64,000 bases of DNA from contig JARHVA010000158.1 in assembly GCA_037957365.1 (NCBI GenBank), positions 1,825,501 through 1,889,500 on the forward strand. Direction: 5' to 3'. The position numbers and the translations under genes were made by a program. Shown piece by piece: positions 21,521 through 33,030 of this stretch (its first letter is position 1; each line of letters begins with the position of its first letter). This DNA comes from Torreya grandis (Eukaryota; Streptophyta; Pinopsida; Cupressales; Taxaceae). The notes beneath the pieces are model-generated. The model ran no database searches and was not told the origin of the DNA. It was given only the letters and a program-made list of their open reading frames with translations.

Positions 21521-22762
21521 ATCTACCCTTATGGTTACTTTGGTCTCGTATCTAGTTCTCAACAACATGTGTGACCAATCTAAAGACAAATATCCACCCA
21601 CATTTTTTGTGAAGTCTTAGGAGAGGTAGATGGAAAAGTAAGGGGGTAAGTTAATGACTATGATATACTACATAATGGAAATGCTTGGGTATGCATGTAT
21701 TGTTATATTTAAATTCTTGATTATACCTACCACTTTGACCATCATGCCATTGAGCTAGACCACTCCTTTTGGAATAGGGGAATACATAATTCCTAGAATA
21801 TTCATTATATTTTTGGGCATCACCTAGCTACTTACACCTGAGTTGATCGTGAAATTGTGCACCAAGTGCTAGCCTAATATTAAAGAGACATAGAATAGGG
21901 GTGTCTTTTTTGCTATTATGCACATACACTTCTTTTAGCTAGCATAAGCTCATAGAGGTAACAAGTGATAGTTGGGGTATCTAATGTTCTTAAAGCATTT
22001 TAGCACATCCTATAGTAGATTTCATTAGGATAGAATAATAAGTGCATCCCACATTATGGCATTGAGGTTCATTTTCTTCATCTACACTACTATTTTAAAA
22101 ATAACTTGAGATACCTTTAGTTATGGCTTAGGGGAAACAACCTTTGTTGGAAGTGATGCACCAACTTGAGATGGTCCTTCCTTCGATGTAGCCTTCTCTG
22201 GGCAAAATGACTATGTGGGTACCTTGGATGACACACCTATGAAATTGTCTTGGGGTGATTAAGGTGAGGGCATTGAGGCTAGTGTAGCTTCTTTTGTATC
22301 TCTCCTTTTTAATCTTGTGTTAAAAGTGAATGGAGTGATTCCTTCATTGGGTGTGCCACTTTGATTCACATAGTTGAAATCCTCCTCCTACCAATTGATG
22401 ACAAAAAACCCATCCTATGGTTGAACTAGTGCTTGGATCCGCTCCTCTTATAGGGCTATGATGCTTATTTTCTCTTGTAATAAAGGCATGCCTTGTATCA
22501 TGAGTGTTTAGTTTAAAATTACATTTGTGTAGGTGGTTTAATTATATGGCTGATTGCATGGGAAGCACCATTAAAAATCCTATCCTAGATTGTTCTATAC
22601 TGGAATAAGTGCTTTGGAAGTGTTGGTAATGTTAGTATTTTATGCATAAGTCAATCTATTGTATGTGAGTTAATTTTGCATTTGAGTGCCACCTTGGTAG
22701 GGAGGTCTTTTTGACTAGTTTTGTTATGTGAAAGGCTGATGATGTCTAGGATATTATACTTA
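21521..22762. other. Unassigned part of element C
   Basis: No readable domain on either strand. By position, in minus-strand order, this should lie downstream of gag in element C, where protease and RT would be expected. None is visible, so an internal deletion is likely. Confidence 0.4.
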
Positions 22763-23392
22763 CTACCTTTTGAGGGAAACTAGTTCATTCCCAAAAATTT
22801 GAAATAACACATTCACTTCATGCAATTCATTAGAAGAAATGATGGGTGGAGTAGGTGGGCTCACTCTAATAGGGATATGTGCTAGCATAGGTTGCATATA
22901 TACTTGATTAGGGAGAGGTTTAATGAATATAGGCATAGGGGGTCTGGGCACAATCTTTCCTACTTGAATTAAATAATTCTCTATTTTTACTATAACTTGG
23001 TAGGCATCAAGAAGGAACACACCTCCCATGGACTGAATCATCACCACTATATCATTGTTAAAATATTTTAGAAAATATATAAATGCAGTGTTAGGAGATG
23101 GCTTATATAAAGATAGGATTCTATCCTAGACCCTTTGGAATATAAATTTGAAATCAACCATCATCTCATGTAGGGATCACTTTATGGTTGTGATTTGCTC
23201 TATCAGGGATAAGTGATCACTTATCCTCGAACTACTTTCACAATTCTCCATCAAGTTCATCCTAGCTATAAATAGAGTTTGGTATTAAGCCTCGGTACCA
23301 TTGATGGCTTTTCCTATAAATGAGGAATCAAACAATTTGACTACAACATTATCTTGAGTCACATGGTGCACTAAGTATATATTCACAATATC
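22763..23392 (-). pseudogene. gag remnant of element C, downstream part
   Basis: The minus strand carries a Ty3-type gag. In reading order: VTQDNVVVKLFDSSFIGKA, a degenerate middle, SLYKPSPNTAFIYFLKYFNNDIVVMIQSM, then LLDAYQVIVKIENYLI, then GKIVPRPPMPIF and a tail ending LFQIFGNELVSLKR. The order of a Lys-Leu-Phe helix, a YFLKxF helix, an Ile-Glu-Asn helix and a PRPPMP motif is typical of plant Ty3 gag. The open part is 22763-23047. The upstream end is cut at 23392 by the copia insertion and resumes at 29424. Confidence 0.75.
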
Positions 23393-23781
23393 TAAAAGAA
23401 TGAGTAGGAGATACACACAGGATCAATCCAGAAGAAAGAACCCATAACAAGAAACCTATAAAAATAATACCAGAGAATAAAATAGGTGATAATCCTAAAA
23501 ATTCTCTGTATACTCTCTATATTCTCTCATTATTCTCTCTTTATAATCTATTAGATTGTAAAGTATATATAATACAAATAGTTTGTTTTACAACAAAAAA
23601 CTATTTGTTGTGATTACAAAATAGAGAAAATAAACTATTTGTTTTCAAATACTATGAACAAAAATATTATTGAGAGACTCAACAATAAAAAAATTTATCC
23701 TAGCTAAATAAAATTAACCCTAGGTAATAAATAACTTACCCTATGATCCCTAGATAAGCTTAAATATTCATTATTCCAACA
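23393..23781 (-). repeat. 3' LTR of copia element H
   Basis: On the minus strand it starts TGTTGGAATAATGAATATTT and ends at the position of CTTTTA (the 5' copy has CTTTCA). The final CA is thus altered by one transition. The partner copy is 29037-29423. Confidence 0.92.
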
Positions 23782-23791
23782 CTCTCCCTTA
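23782..23791 (-). other. Polypurine tract of copia element H
   Basis: The minus strand reads taagggagag immediately before the TGTTGG of the 3' LTR. The position and purine content fit the plus-strand primer. Confidence 0.8.
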
Positions 23792-23929
23792 AGCAAAACA
23801 TAGGGAGAATGACAAACAAATATGGGTCCCGATTACTAGGCCTGATAAGGTACCCATGTAAAAACCAATAAAATATATGAAAAATAAAGGAAGGAAGAAC
23901 TTCATGGGAAATCCCCCCTAAGTACAACT

Positions 23930-24440
23930 TCCTTCACCCCAAGCATCACTCAAAACTAAAGATAATGAGGAGAAGCCAAAGGTTTAGTGAAGATGTCTGC
24001 AATCTACTCAGCTGTAGGCACAAACTCCAAAGAAAGAACTCCATCTTGAATAAGATGTTGAATGAAGTGCATATCAATATCAATGTGTTTGGTCCACTGA
24101 TGCTCAACAAGATTGCATGAAATAGCAATCACACTTTGGTTGTCACACTAAAGAGTAGTAGGACCCTGCTGTGTGAAGCCAAACTCTCCAAGTAACTATC
24201 AAAGCCAAAGTATCTCTTGACTAGCTTTGACAACACCTCAATACTCAACCTCAGTAGAGGATAATGCAATAGTAGTCTAATTTTTGCATGCCCAAACAAC
24301 TGGATCTAAACCAAGTGTGAAAGCAAATCTGCAAGTGGACTTGCGAGTGTCAACATCACTGGCCCAATCAGAGTCAGTGTATCCAAAAAGCTGTGTAGAA
24401 CTCTATGGTGTGTAATGTATACCAAAGTGAGTGGTGCCCT
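23930..24440 (-). pseudogene. pol: RNase H domain of copia element H
   Basis: The terminal domain of copia Pol follows RT. In minus-strand order I read GYTDSDWASDVDTRKST (acidic site), TTIALSSTEVEYRGVV, CDNQSVIAIS and TKHIDIDMHFIQHLI, then FVPTAExIADIFTKPL. This is the full standard order of the copia RNase H. In-frame stops occur (for example before CDNQ and within the ADIFTK region). Confidence 0.9.
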
Positions 24441-25440
24441 GAATGTAGCATAAAATACACTTGGATACTTGCCAATGACTCTCATGAGGCTCATGTGAGA
24501 ACCGAGAGACAAGGTTCACAACAAATGTGATGTTAGGATAGGTATGAGTTAGGTATAAAAGACTACCTACAAGTTGCCTATACAAAGTTGGATCAACAAG
24601 AGGAGTCATACAAGTGGCAAATAACACAACACCTAATTGATATGGAGTGGGGGTAGGCTTATAATCAGCCATGAAAAAATGATGAAGAAGGTCTATCACA
24701 TACTTCTGCTATCTAATAGAGATGCCCTCAGAAGATTGAAGAACTTGAAGACCAAGAAAATAATGTAGAAGTCCCAGATCTATCATATCAAACCTATCTG
24801 AAAACTTGTATCATGTATCAATGAATCTAAACTGCCAGTGAGGATGAGATCATTATAAACACAAAACCAATATGACAATCTCCTCACCTTGCTTTAGGAT
24901 GTATACATTATGATCTGACTCACAACGAATAAAACTAGAACTCAAAATAAAACTATCCATCTTCTCTTACCAAGTTCTAGGAGCTTTTTTGAGGCCATAA
25001 AGAGAATGACAGAGTCTAAAAACTAATTATGAGTCCTACAAAAATCCTGGAGGTTGCTCCATACAGATCTCCTCATGGAGATCACCATACAAGAAGGCAC
25101 TCTTCACATCCATCTAAAAAATTGACCAAGAATGTGAAGTAGAAAGAGAGAGTACAAGCTGAATAAAATCCATATTAGCTACAAGGGCAAAGGTCTCAGA
25201 GTAATCAAACCCTTCAACCTATGAAAAACCCTTAGCTACTAATCTAGCTTTGTACTTATCCACTGATCCATCTACAACATATTTGGTCCTATATACCCAT
25301 TTACATTTTACAAGTTTTCTTCCCTTAAGAAGAGGGACAAGATCCCAAGTATCATTCTTCATCAATGAGGAATAATCATCATACATTACAACATCCCACT
25401 CAGGTATACCAATGGCCTCAAAAAACAACACTGGATCATC
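24441..25440 (-). pseudogene. pol: Reverse transcriptase domain of copia element H
   Basis: The start is clear: DTWDLVPLLKGRKLVKCKWV, then KYKARLVAKGFS (25219-25431). Next come DVKSAFLYGDLHEEI, PPGF, LYGLKKAPRTW, and a catalytic site where the family's YVDD reads VYND before LILTG (near 24850). Then LLHYFLGLQV, and the connection segment PTLYRQLVGSLLYLT and ESHWQVSKCIL. Several stops and at least one frame change are present. The altered catalytic site alone would disable it. Confidence 0.92.
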
Positions 25441-25699
25441 TGTACAAGCTTGTCCTAAAAGAGCAACACCAGATGTCTGTGAGTGAGTGCGATGAGAATC
25501 AGATGGATCTCTAACTAAAGAACTAACTACCTATAGAGTACTCTTTTCCCACTTGGGAAAAGGTGGTGAAGAAGATGGCTATGGTGGTTGAATAAGTGCA
25601 ACATCATCATCAACAACAATAGAAAGCAAATCCTCACTATCCTCTATAGAAGAAGGAGGAGGAGAAGAAGAACTAGATGTACACTTCTATGGAGTGGGT

Positions 25700-26480
25700 A
25701 GCTCATCAATCTAAACATCCCATCGAAACAAGACATCATGTGTGATAGGATCAAAAAGGTGGTAGGATTTTACATCTTCAAAATAGCCAACAAAAATGAG
25801 TGGTTGGATTTTCTTCTCTAATGCTTTGCATTTGTCATCAGGAACAAATGCCCATGCTTGACTCCCAAAGATGTGAAAATCTGAAATATCAGGCTTGATC
25901 CCAGACCAAGCTTCTTTAGGTGTCATATTCTACACAGCTTTGTGAGGCATATGGTTTTGAATGTAGTTTGCACAATTTACTGCTTTAGCCCAATATTGTG
26001 GACCCAGGTTTTTAGAGTGAATCATACAATTTGCCATTTCTTTCAATGTTCAATTCTTCCTCTCTGCTACACCATTTTGTTGAGGAGTGTGTGGTACAGT
26101 GAACTGGTGATGTATCCCATGCTCAATACAAAAATCATGGAAAACATTACTATCATATTCCCCCCATTGTCAGTGCGTATCTTTTTAAGAGGAAGAGATG
26201 ATTGTCTTTCAACAAAGGCTTTGAAAGCCTTAAAAGTCTCAAAAACTTCACTTTTCAACTTGAGAAAATATACCCAAGTTTTACGAGTGAAATCATCAAT
26301 GAATGTGAGCGCATATTTGGCCCCTGAAAAAGAACAAGTTGGAAAATTCATCAAATCACTATGAACCAACCCTAAGGGTGCATTTGCACATTGGCCTTAC
26401 CAACTGGAAATGGATCCTGGTGCTATTTACCAACTAGACATCTAGGACACACCCCATCAATACATGAGACCTTAGGAAGG
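25700..26480 (-). pseudogene. pol: Integrase core of copia element H
   Basis: In minus-strand order: VHSDLMNFP (first Asp), SGAKYALTFIDDFTRKTWVYFLK and LKKIRTDNGG (second Asp). The frame then shifts by one base, and the continuation (HDFCIEHGIHHQF type, then PQQNGVAE-like) is in another frame. Further on are MTPKEAWSGIKPDISDFHIFG and LIFVGYFEDVKSYHLFDP (25711-25926), the usual C-terminal part. The shift sits in a run of G, where one G seems to be missing. Confidence 0.9.
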
Positions 26481-26722
26481 CCTTTTACAAGATGTTTTGT
26501 ACTCATTTGTTACATATATCCATAACTCAAATGCCCTAATCTCTCATGCCACAATTTGCTGAGACTATTACCATGTGCTATAAGTGAAGAACCAAAAGAC
26601 ATAAAAGACTCAAACTTATCAAAAGTATAGAGTCTTGTAGTTTGGTCTGCTATACCTGTAGCAACTATCTCACTAGGATCATTACATTCTCTTATTACAA
26701 CATCATGTGGAGTAAAATCCAT
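26481..26722 (-). pseudogene. pol: gag-pre-integrase (zinc) domain of copia element H
   Basis: This is the segment before the integrase core. It reads RLYTFDKF and ends KLWHERLGHLSYGYM. The LWHERLGH motif is diagnostic of the copia GAG-pre-integrase zinc finger. The His residues are present. The partner Cys pair lies just downstream, near the CIDGVCPRCLVG-type segment at about 26420-26465. Confidence 0.88.
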
Positions 26723-26799
26723 AGTTTTACCAGTACCAAAATTACATATTTGATATATAGAGAGAAGATTAGAAGATATTTAGGGTACAAGCAATACAT

Positions 26800-26985
26800 T
26801 GTTAAAACATCCATCCTATTTGTCAACAGTACCTGATCCCAAAACTTCAATCTGTGAGGAGTTACCCATAACAATATGTGATTTACTACAATCTGTAAGA
26901 GAAGATAATACATCTTTAGAATGTGTGAGATGATGAGAAACACCTGAGTCAAAAATCCATTGATCATGACATGAAGATGTACCTG
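26800..26985 (-). pseudogene. pol: Aspartic protease of copia element H
   Basis: The minus strand reads QWIFDSGVSHHLTHSKDVL, where the family has W-x-x-D-S-G-A-S-x-H. The catalytic Asp-Ser-Gly is intact. A GNSSQIEVLGSGT stretch follows. The open frame at 26695-26967 is in another phase and is a shadow. Confidence 0.85.
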
Positions 26986-27085
26986 TGGCTATGAAAGTGC
27001 TTTCCCTTTTCTTGTAAGAGAAGTAGAAGGAGATGGAGACTGAATGGAAATTTTGTGTTGTCTGACCACTACCTCTAATGCTTCC

Positions 27086-27160
27086 ATCTTCTTAAAACAT
27101 CTATTTTCATCATGATTAGGACCACCACAAAATTACATGGACCAAATGTTTTCTTCTTTT
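27086..27160 (-). pseudogene. gag: Zinc knuckle of copia gag (element H)
   Basis: The minus strand reads FCGGPNHDENRCFKKMEAL, matching the end of a CCHC knuckle (C-x2-C-x4-H-x4-C), with the first Cys not visible. Confidence 0.65.
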
Positions 27161-27309
27161 GCTTAAAGGACTTTTTGGTCTTAGTAGATTTAAAATGATG
27201 AGGTGTCTAGGTGGTGGACTCTGGAGGGTTATTTGAAGGTGCTTGATTTTGTTTAGACTTAGGTGAAGGTTTTCCTTTGGAAGAATTAGCAACTAGATCA
27301 TGACTAAGA

Positions 27310-27950
27310 CTAGGTAGAGCATCTAGGGCCATTAATTTTGTTTGCTAACTAGTCAATCTTTCACAAAAAACTTCAAAGGAAGGCCATTTGAATTCATCAC
27401 CTAATGTATCCATCATGATATAAAAAATAGAGGAAAAAACACTATATGGTCCTTTCAAATTTGACAAAATCATGAAAATGCACTCCTTATCACTTTTATC
27501 CTTGTCACCAACTTTCAACTGTGACCTAATAAATTTGAATTTTGCCAAGAATTCATCTATTGAAGGAAAATCTAATGGAGTGAGAGTACTCAATTCTGCA
27601 TCTAATTACAAAATTTTAAACTCATTAACTTTAACAAATAGGTTTTTAAATTTTTCCCATACCTCTTTTAGTGTTGCAGCATCTGTAATGTGAAATTGAA
27701 GATTATATGAGACGTTGAGGCAAATCAATCCAAGAGCCTCATCCTGCTTACAACCATATGCATATTTGTCCTTTTCAGTGGTGAATGCCACAGGTGTAGT
27801 TTCAAAAAAAATTATCCATAAGCCCTTTGATTGAAGGATTTGTTGCATTTTCAGCTTCCAAACATGGTAATTTGTGGAGTTTAGGGGTTCAAAAAATCGG
27901 GATTCCATTCCCGAAGAAGATGATGACATTGACAGGAACAACCTAGACAT
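27310..27950 (-). pseudogene. gag: gag of copia element H
   Basis: This is a Gag particle protein of copia type. The start Met is near 27950 or at the internal Met before ESRFFEPLNSTNYHVWKL. It reads YHVWKLKMQQILQSKGLW, the classic N-terminal copia gag motif. DEALGLICLNVS and LKEVWEKFKNLF follow, and then, after a stop near 27600, FLAKFKFIRSQLK and ILSNLKGPYSVF (27345-27593). This is the standard UBN2-type gag order. One stop splits the two open parts in the same general region. Confidence 0.9.
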
Positions 27951-29020
27951 TCTTTTTCCTCAAAAAAACCCCTCTCATTACAATCTAACATCTCCTGAAG
28001 AAATTTAGTAGCCTTAGCTTATACAAAGGTACCAAAAAAATGGCTTTATGTAAAAAAATATGTAGGGGGATTTGACCCCAAGACTTCCTCCCTACCAATT
28101 CTTTAACAAAATAACTCTAGCCACTTTAACAAAGTCAACTTTGTTCATTTAAAGCTAGAGACTTGCTTTTAAACCACTAAAAATTAAGAAATTAATAAAA
28201 AAAGCCAAAATAAATCACACGTGTGAGATGGATGCTAAATAATGTTTGGATTTATCAGAAATAATTTCTTGTTCCAGCAAGGCGTGGTGATTAGGAAGAA
28301 TTCTAGTGAGAATTCTATAAACATTTGCCAAGGAAAAAACCTCTAAGTAATTTCAAAATGAGCTCCATAGGATCTACTCAAAGGATAGTATAGCTTGATC
28401 CAAATCTATACTTCTCAGCTGGAAATGAAAGCCTAGAATGTTTTTTAACTCATACAACTTTCAGATTTTAATTTTATGTAGTATAAGGCATTCAAAATGA
28501 AGAAAACCATATAGCTATGCTACATAATAGAACAGATTATGAAATCCCTATTGTAATCCCCAAAAACATTGTATAGCCTACAAATAAACTATATGGCTTG
28601 ATCTGGAATGAAAGATAGCATAGTTAGCTTTCATGAACAAGTGTTAGATTTTAGAAAGGACATCTGTACGATCTGTCACAACAAAAAACTATACAAGTAC
28701 CACAATCTGCCAAAAAAACTAGTCAGACAGTTTTTGTCTGAAAGAGTTGTACGGCCATGAAGTAATGAAAAAAATCAAGTTATATAGGATTCTTGATTAA
28801 ATTTCCTATGCCCCTGTACCAAAAAATTTTGGTTTTGGAAATCTCTACTATCATAAATGATCATAAAGTACAGAAATTTCCAAAAAAAACTTGTAAACAA
28901 GAACCAAAATGTGAGAGAATAACAAATATTTGGAACACATCAATAAAATAATGTTTTTGACTATGTTAATAGATGAAAATGATGAAAAATCTGTAGGGAA
29001 GAGGATCTTCAACTAGATTT
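27951..29020 (-). other. Leader of copia element H
   Basis: About 1.07 kb lie between the primer-binding site and gag with no coding domain seen. It contains several runs of A. Confidence 0.7.
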
Positions 29021-29036
29021 CCAAGCTCTGATGCCA
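29021..29036 (-). other. Primer-binding site (initiator tRNA-Met type) of element H
   Basis: The minus strand reads TGGCATCAGAGCTTGG directly after the 5' LTR. This is the plant copia TGGTATCAGAGC primer site with one T-to-C change. Confidence 0.93.
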
Positions 29037-29423
29037 TGAAAGAATGAGTAGGAGATACACAGGATCCACAGGATCAATCCAGGAAAAAGAACCCACAACA
29101 AGAAACCTATAAAAATAATACTAGAGAATAAAATAGGTGATAATCCTAAAAATTCTTTGTATACTCTCATTATTCTCTCTTTATAATCTATTAGATTATA
29201 AAGTATATATAATACAAATATTTTGTTTTACGAAAACAAACTATTTGTTGTGATTACAAAATAGAGAAAATAAACTATTTGTTTTCAAATACTACGAACA
29301 AAAATATTGTTGAGAGACTCTCAACAATAAAACAAATTATCCTAGGTAAATAAAATTAACCCTAGGTAATAAATAACTTACCCTATGGTCCCTAGGTAAG
29401 CTTAAATATTCATTATTCCAACA
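29037..29423 (-). repeat. 5' LTR of copia element H
   Basis: On the minus strand it runs from TGTTGGAATAATG to TCTTTCA (TG...CA). It is followed by the primer-binding site. It contains one 9-bp insertion and lacks an 11-bp repeat relative to the 3' copy. Confidence 0.93.
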
Positions 29424-29700
29424 ATATCTTGAATATGATCCATAGGAGAGGTTGAATTCTCACCCTAAAATAGGACAAGATTTTGAGAGAAGACATTAGA
29501 ATGTCATCGTAATACACCAGGACTAATGGACTACCTCCATTGAAAGGCATAAACACTTGATTCCTTGGCACATACATGAATGGGATAGGGAATAAACCTC
29601 ACCTTCTTCCATAAAACCTTTTGAATAAAGGCATAGACTATACTCTGGGAGGTAATTAGATTATGCTACATATTATAATAGGGGACAAGGATATTCTAAC
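29424..29700 (-). pseudogene. gag remnant of element C, upstream part
   Basis: Minus-strand sequence right of the copia insertion joins in phase with the 23392 side once one ATATC copy is set aside. It contains GRRxGLFPIPFMYVPRNQVF and FNGGSPLVLV, plausible as the N-terminal part of gag. Support comes mainly from continuity across the insertion rather than from a strong motif. Confidence 0.45.
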
Positions 29701-31600
29701 TCTCCTTCTTGAGGGTACTAGAAGCTCATTGAATTGGAAATCATTGACTCTTGTATATTATCTTATTATTCTTGGAATGTAGGTAAGGGATTGATCTTTA
29801 TGGACTAGAGATGTTTAGAGTCACCAAGTGTTCTCACTCAGTGTTTGCTACACTTATTAGCTAAAGAGAGCACCAATTCCTTAGATTTTTTTCAAATTAT
29901 TCCATCAAGCATGCAAAAACTATTATCATTTGAAATATTCACCTATGGATGCTCCAGAGTATGGGGAAGATTTGTAGTGCGGTGTTGAGGATGAAGGTCT
30001 TACACGGGGTAAAAGAGGCTAAGGTGTTGGGTATAGAAGTAATATCACTCAACTATGTGTTTGAGCATCAGTTGTCTCATCATAATGATAAGAATGTCCC
30101 CAAGGCATGGGACATTTGTGTTCCTTGGGATGAGATTCTAGAGTAGGCTAGATTCCTTCTATTCTAAGTTCACCTGGTTTAAGACTCGTGCACAAGCCTA
30201 AAGAGCATAAAGGTAAAATACCACTAGTCTAAACCTAATATCTTTGAGGAAAATGGAGGGAGAAGGTAAGAAATTTTGAAACATAAAGAGGATATGTGCC
30301 TAGAACAAAGCTAACACTCCTACTACCATAAACACAATACATACCTTTGAGGATAAGAAAATATCACACTTCTACCAAGGATACTCTAAGTGCATAAGTG
30401 TTTTACATGGAGGCATGAGAATGCAACACGCAATCGAGAGGGATGATAAATAGTCCATAGACAATATCAACATAGACTTGAGTAGGCACAAAATATGACC
30501 TAAAAGTGAGTTCCAAGTTCAATGAGGAGGTGGTGGGAATGAAAAATGATGAGAGGGGAAAACATTACCCATAGTCAAGGATCAAAAAATGAAAATAACG
30601 CATAGATCATTAGAATAACAAAAGGAGGTGAACTTAATTCTCATTAGTCTACAAGATTTAGCTAATACAAGTGCTCATGGAGGGTAATTTTAGTAGAATA
30701 AGGTTTATAAAATGCATTGACCCATTTTATAATGGAAAGCCAAGATTTTATATATAATGAGCCTATTTTACAATTAATGCACCACTTGGGGTGATGGGTA
30801 TAGATGTTAATTCTTTTGTGATACTACAACCATGCTTTCTGAAGTTTAGCTAACAAATCAAGCCTAGAAATCATAGAAGGAACCTTAGATTTGCATGAGG
30901 AGGAGGAATATTTACCTAACAAGATCAGAAAGTGTTGTGAACTTGCATTTCAATGTCTAGCGGTAGCTTATGCATTCAACTATTCTAAAAATACCTTAAG
31001 CTCCTATGCATTAATTTCACATTTACTAAAGGACAAGATCACCATGCTTATGAATCTAATATAGCCATGGTGACTTATTATTTTGGGTGGATACTTACTG
31101 AAAATATGGCTTGAGATTATCATTAATTAATTGTGCACATATACCTTTAATTTGAAACATGGACCTGAGTCAACTATAGATAAAAACCAATCTAAGATTA
31201 TTTATTTTCCTATAGTTTATATAGATGGCACCCTACTCTATTCCTAGTCCCTTTTACAACATGTTGCCACTCTTTTAGCCTATATAGGTCTAAAAAACCT
31301 CTTACCTATATGGAGATCTATTGGTAATACTTGGTCCTTATTATCAATCTTAGTTCAATTTAGTTTGCTTGATGTTAGTTCCATGTATTTTTCACCAGAT
31401 TAGATTCATTCATTTTTTTACTTGAGTTGAATCGCTCCATCGACCTTAGTCAAAAATTTCATGGCTCAATCCTTTGTTCATTTGTCAATAAACTAACTTG
31501 GGCTCCATTTAATTATTTAACTTTACTCACTTTATCAAATCCCTCTGATAGGTTGAACACATGCCATTAGATCTTCTACCCAAGCTAATGAGCTATTGAC
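29701..31600. other. Unassigned sequence of element C
   Basis: No domain is recognised. The plus-strand open frame at 29949-30146 has no known motif. By position this would be leader sequence of element C. Confidence 0.35.
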
Positions 31601-33030
31601 ACTTAACACCTGTGTATTTGATCATTAGATCTACTCATTAGTATATCTACTACCACACTTATGCCATATGATGGCCTCTCAGTTCATTGACTCTTTGACT
31701 TTGCTCATATGCCATTGATCTATCTTTGTACACTCAAATGTGCTCTGTTAGATTTTCCTAGACTCACTAACCCACCAGTCACTATTTGTTATTATATTTG
31801 ATCTAAATTCTTGAGATCTAGACACTTTTCAAGCCTGCATTCAGTCAGGGACCCTTTGATAGTTTTTTTGAATGCCAATGGCTACTTTTTGAGGACTAAC
31901 TTTGACATTTATGTGAATGTCCTTAGATTTTTAAATCTAAATGACTACTTGTATGGGCCCAAACTTTGATGTCTACACACCTATGATGGGATATTTGAAT
32001 CCCAATGATTATTTTTTGTGCTTGAATTTGACATGCTTGGGACCATCCTGGACTTACTAGATCAACTTTGTCAAAATAATTTGTTTGAAAGAATTCATCT
32101 GTGGGCTTTGCCTTAGATAATTTGTCTAAAAGAAATTGATCTTTAGGAAAATTATTACAGAATAATTTCCTTGAAATAATTCATGCCTTAGCCAAATTTA
32201 GGAAACATTTTCCCCAAAAATTCATGCCCTTGTACCTTTTATCAAAACTTTTGTCAAGGACACTTGCACCACAAAATTTCCTTTCAGCCTTTCCAAAATA
32301 GTCCTTTGCCCCTCAAGATTACCCTCTAGGATTTTTAAAAGTTCCCTTTAGAAATTTTTATTTTGTCTATTTTTCTTGAAAATTACCCTTCAAAAATTAT
32401 GTATTGGACCTTTTGGTGAAGAAAAATTACCCTTCAAATTTTTTTTTTTGGGACACTTTGCTACAAAATGTGACACTTCAAAACTTTTGCTTTGGACCTT
32501 TTGGTGAATAAATACCCTTCAAGCTTTCATTTGGTACTATTTTTGAGAGAATTATCCTTTGAGTTTTTTTGTTTTAGATAAAATGTCAAAAATAATTACT
32601 GATACTTATCCCAAAATACCCGAAACAAATTTCTCAAAAGAAATAACACTTAGCCCTTTTTGATGCAGACAATTTCTCTAAAAGAAATAGATCTTCTAAA
32701 ACTTTGTCTTCATCTTTTGCTTTGAAAAAAATGTATGAGAGAATTCATGCCTTCAAAAACTTTGTCTTAGACAATTTTTTTGAAATAATCTTCATCACTT
32801 AGCCAAAAAAGGGTCTTGTAAGATTTTAAACTTGGCAAAACAAAGGCCCAAAAGAAATCTGCCAAGTAAGGACTTAGCCAAAATAAATATTTAGTACCTA
32901 GCTTTTTTTAAAACCTATAGGCCCTTCCAAAATTATTCACAAAACTATTATTTGACCTTCAAAGCTCTATAAATTTTCTTAGCTTGTCCATCTAGGCATG
33001 ATCTTGGTATGTGGGCCAAAAATGGCCAAT
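31600..33030 (-). repeat. Diverged LTR-like copy, same family as element D LTR
   Basis: The order of short blocks here parallels 35390-36740 in the left LTR of element D. These blocks are tcaaatgtgc and gttagattttcc; gatgggatatttgaatccc and aatgatta; then repeated 'ttacccttcaaa' and 'ccttttggtga' units; and finally a 'ggacttagcc' tail. I read it as an older or sister LTR. It may be the 5' LTR remnant of element C. It lacks the TGTTAGTGCC terminus. Confidence 0.5.

Larger units (their letters stand above)
23393..29423 (-). mobile_element. Ty1/copia LTR retrotransposon, complete structure, dead (element H)
   Basis: This 6.0-kb element lies on the minus strand, with 389- and 387-bp LTRs, a tRNA-iMet-type primer site, a polypurine tract and the copia domain order gag, protease, integrase, RT, RNase H. 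It is flanked by a perfect 5-bp duplication ATATC (23388-23392 and 29424-29428). The LTRs differ at roughly 20 of about 375 aligned sites by hand count, plus a few small indels. It is therefore the youngest clearly dated insertion in the window relative to its host element. Stops and frameshifts in gag and pol make it non-autonomous. Confidence 0.95.

Noticed and set aside
25942..26364. 140-codon plus-strand frame
   Set aside because: Antisense shadow of the copia integrase.
29949..30146. 65-codon plus-strand frame in element C
   Set aside because: No motif, no homologous block seen elsewhere; too short to support as a gene.
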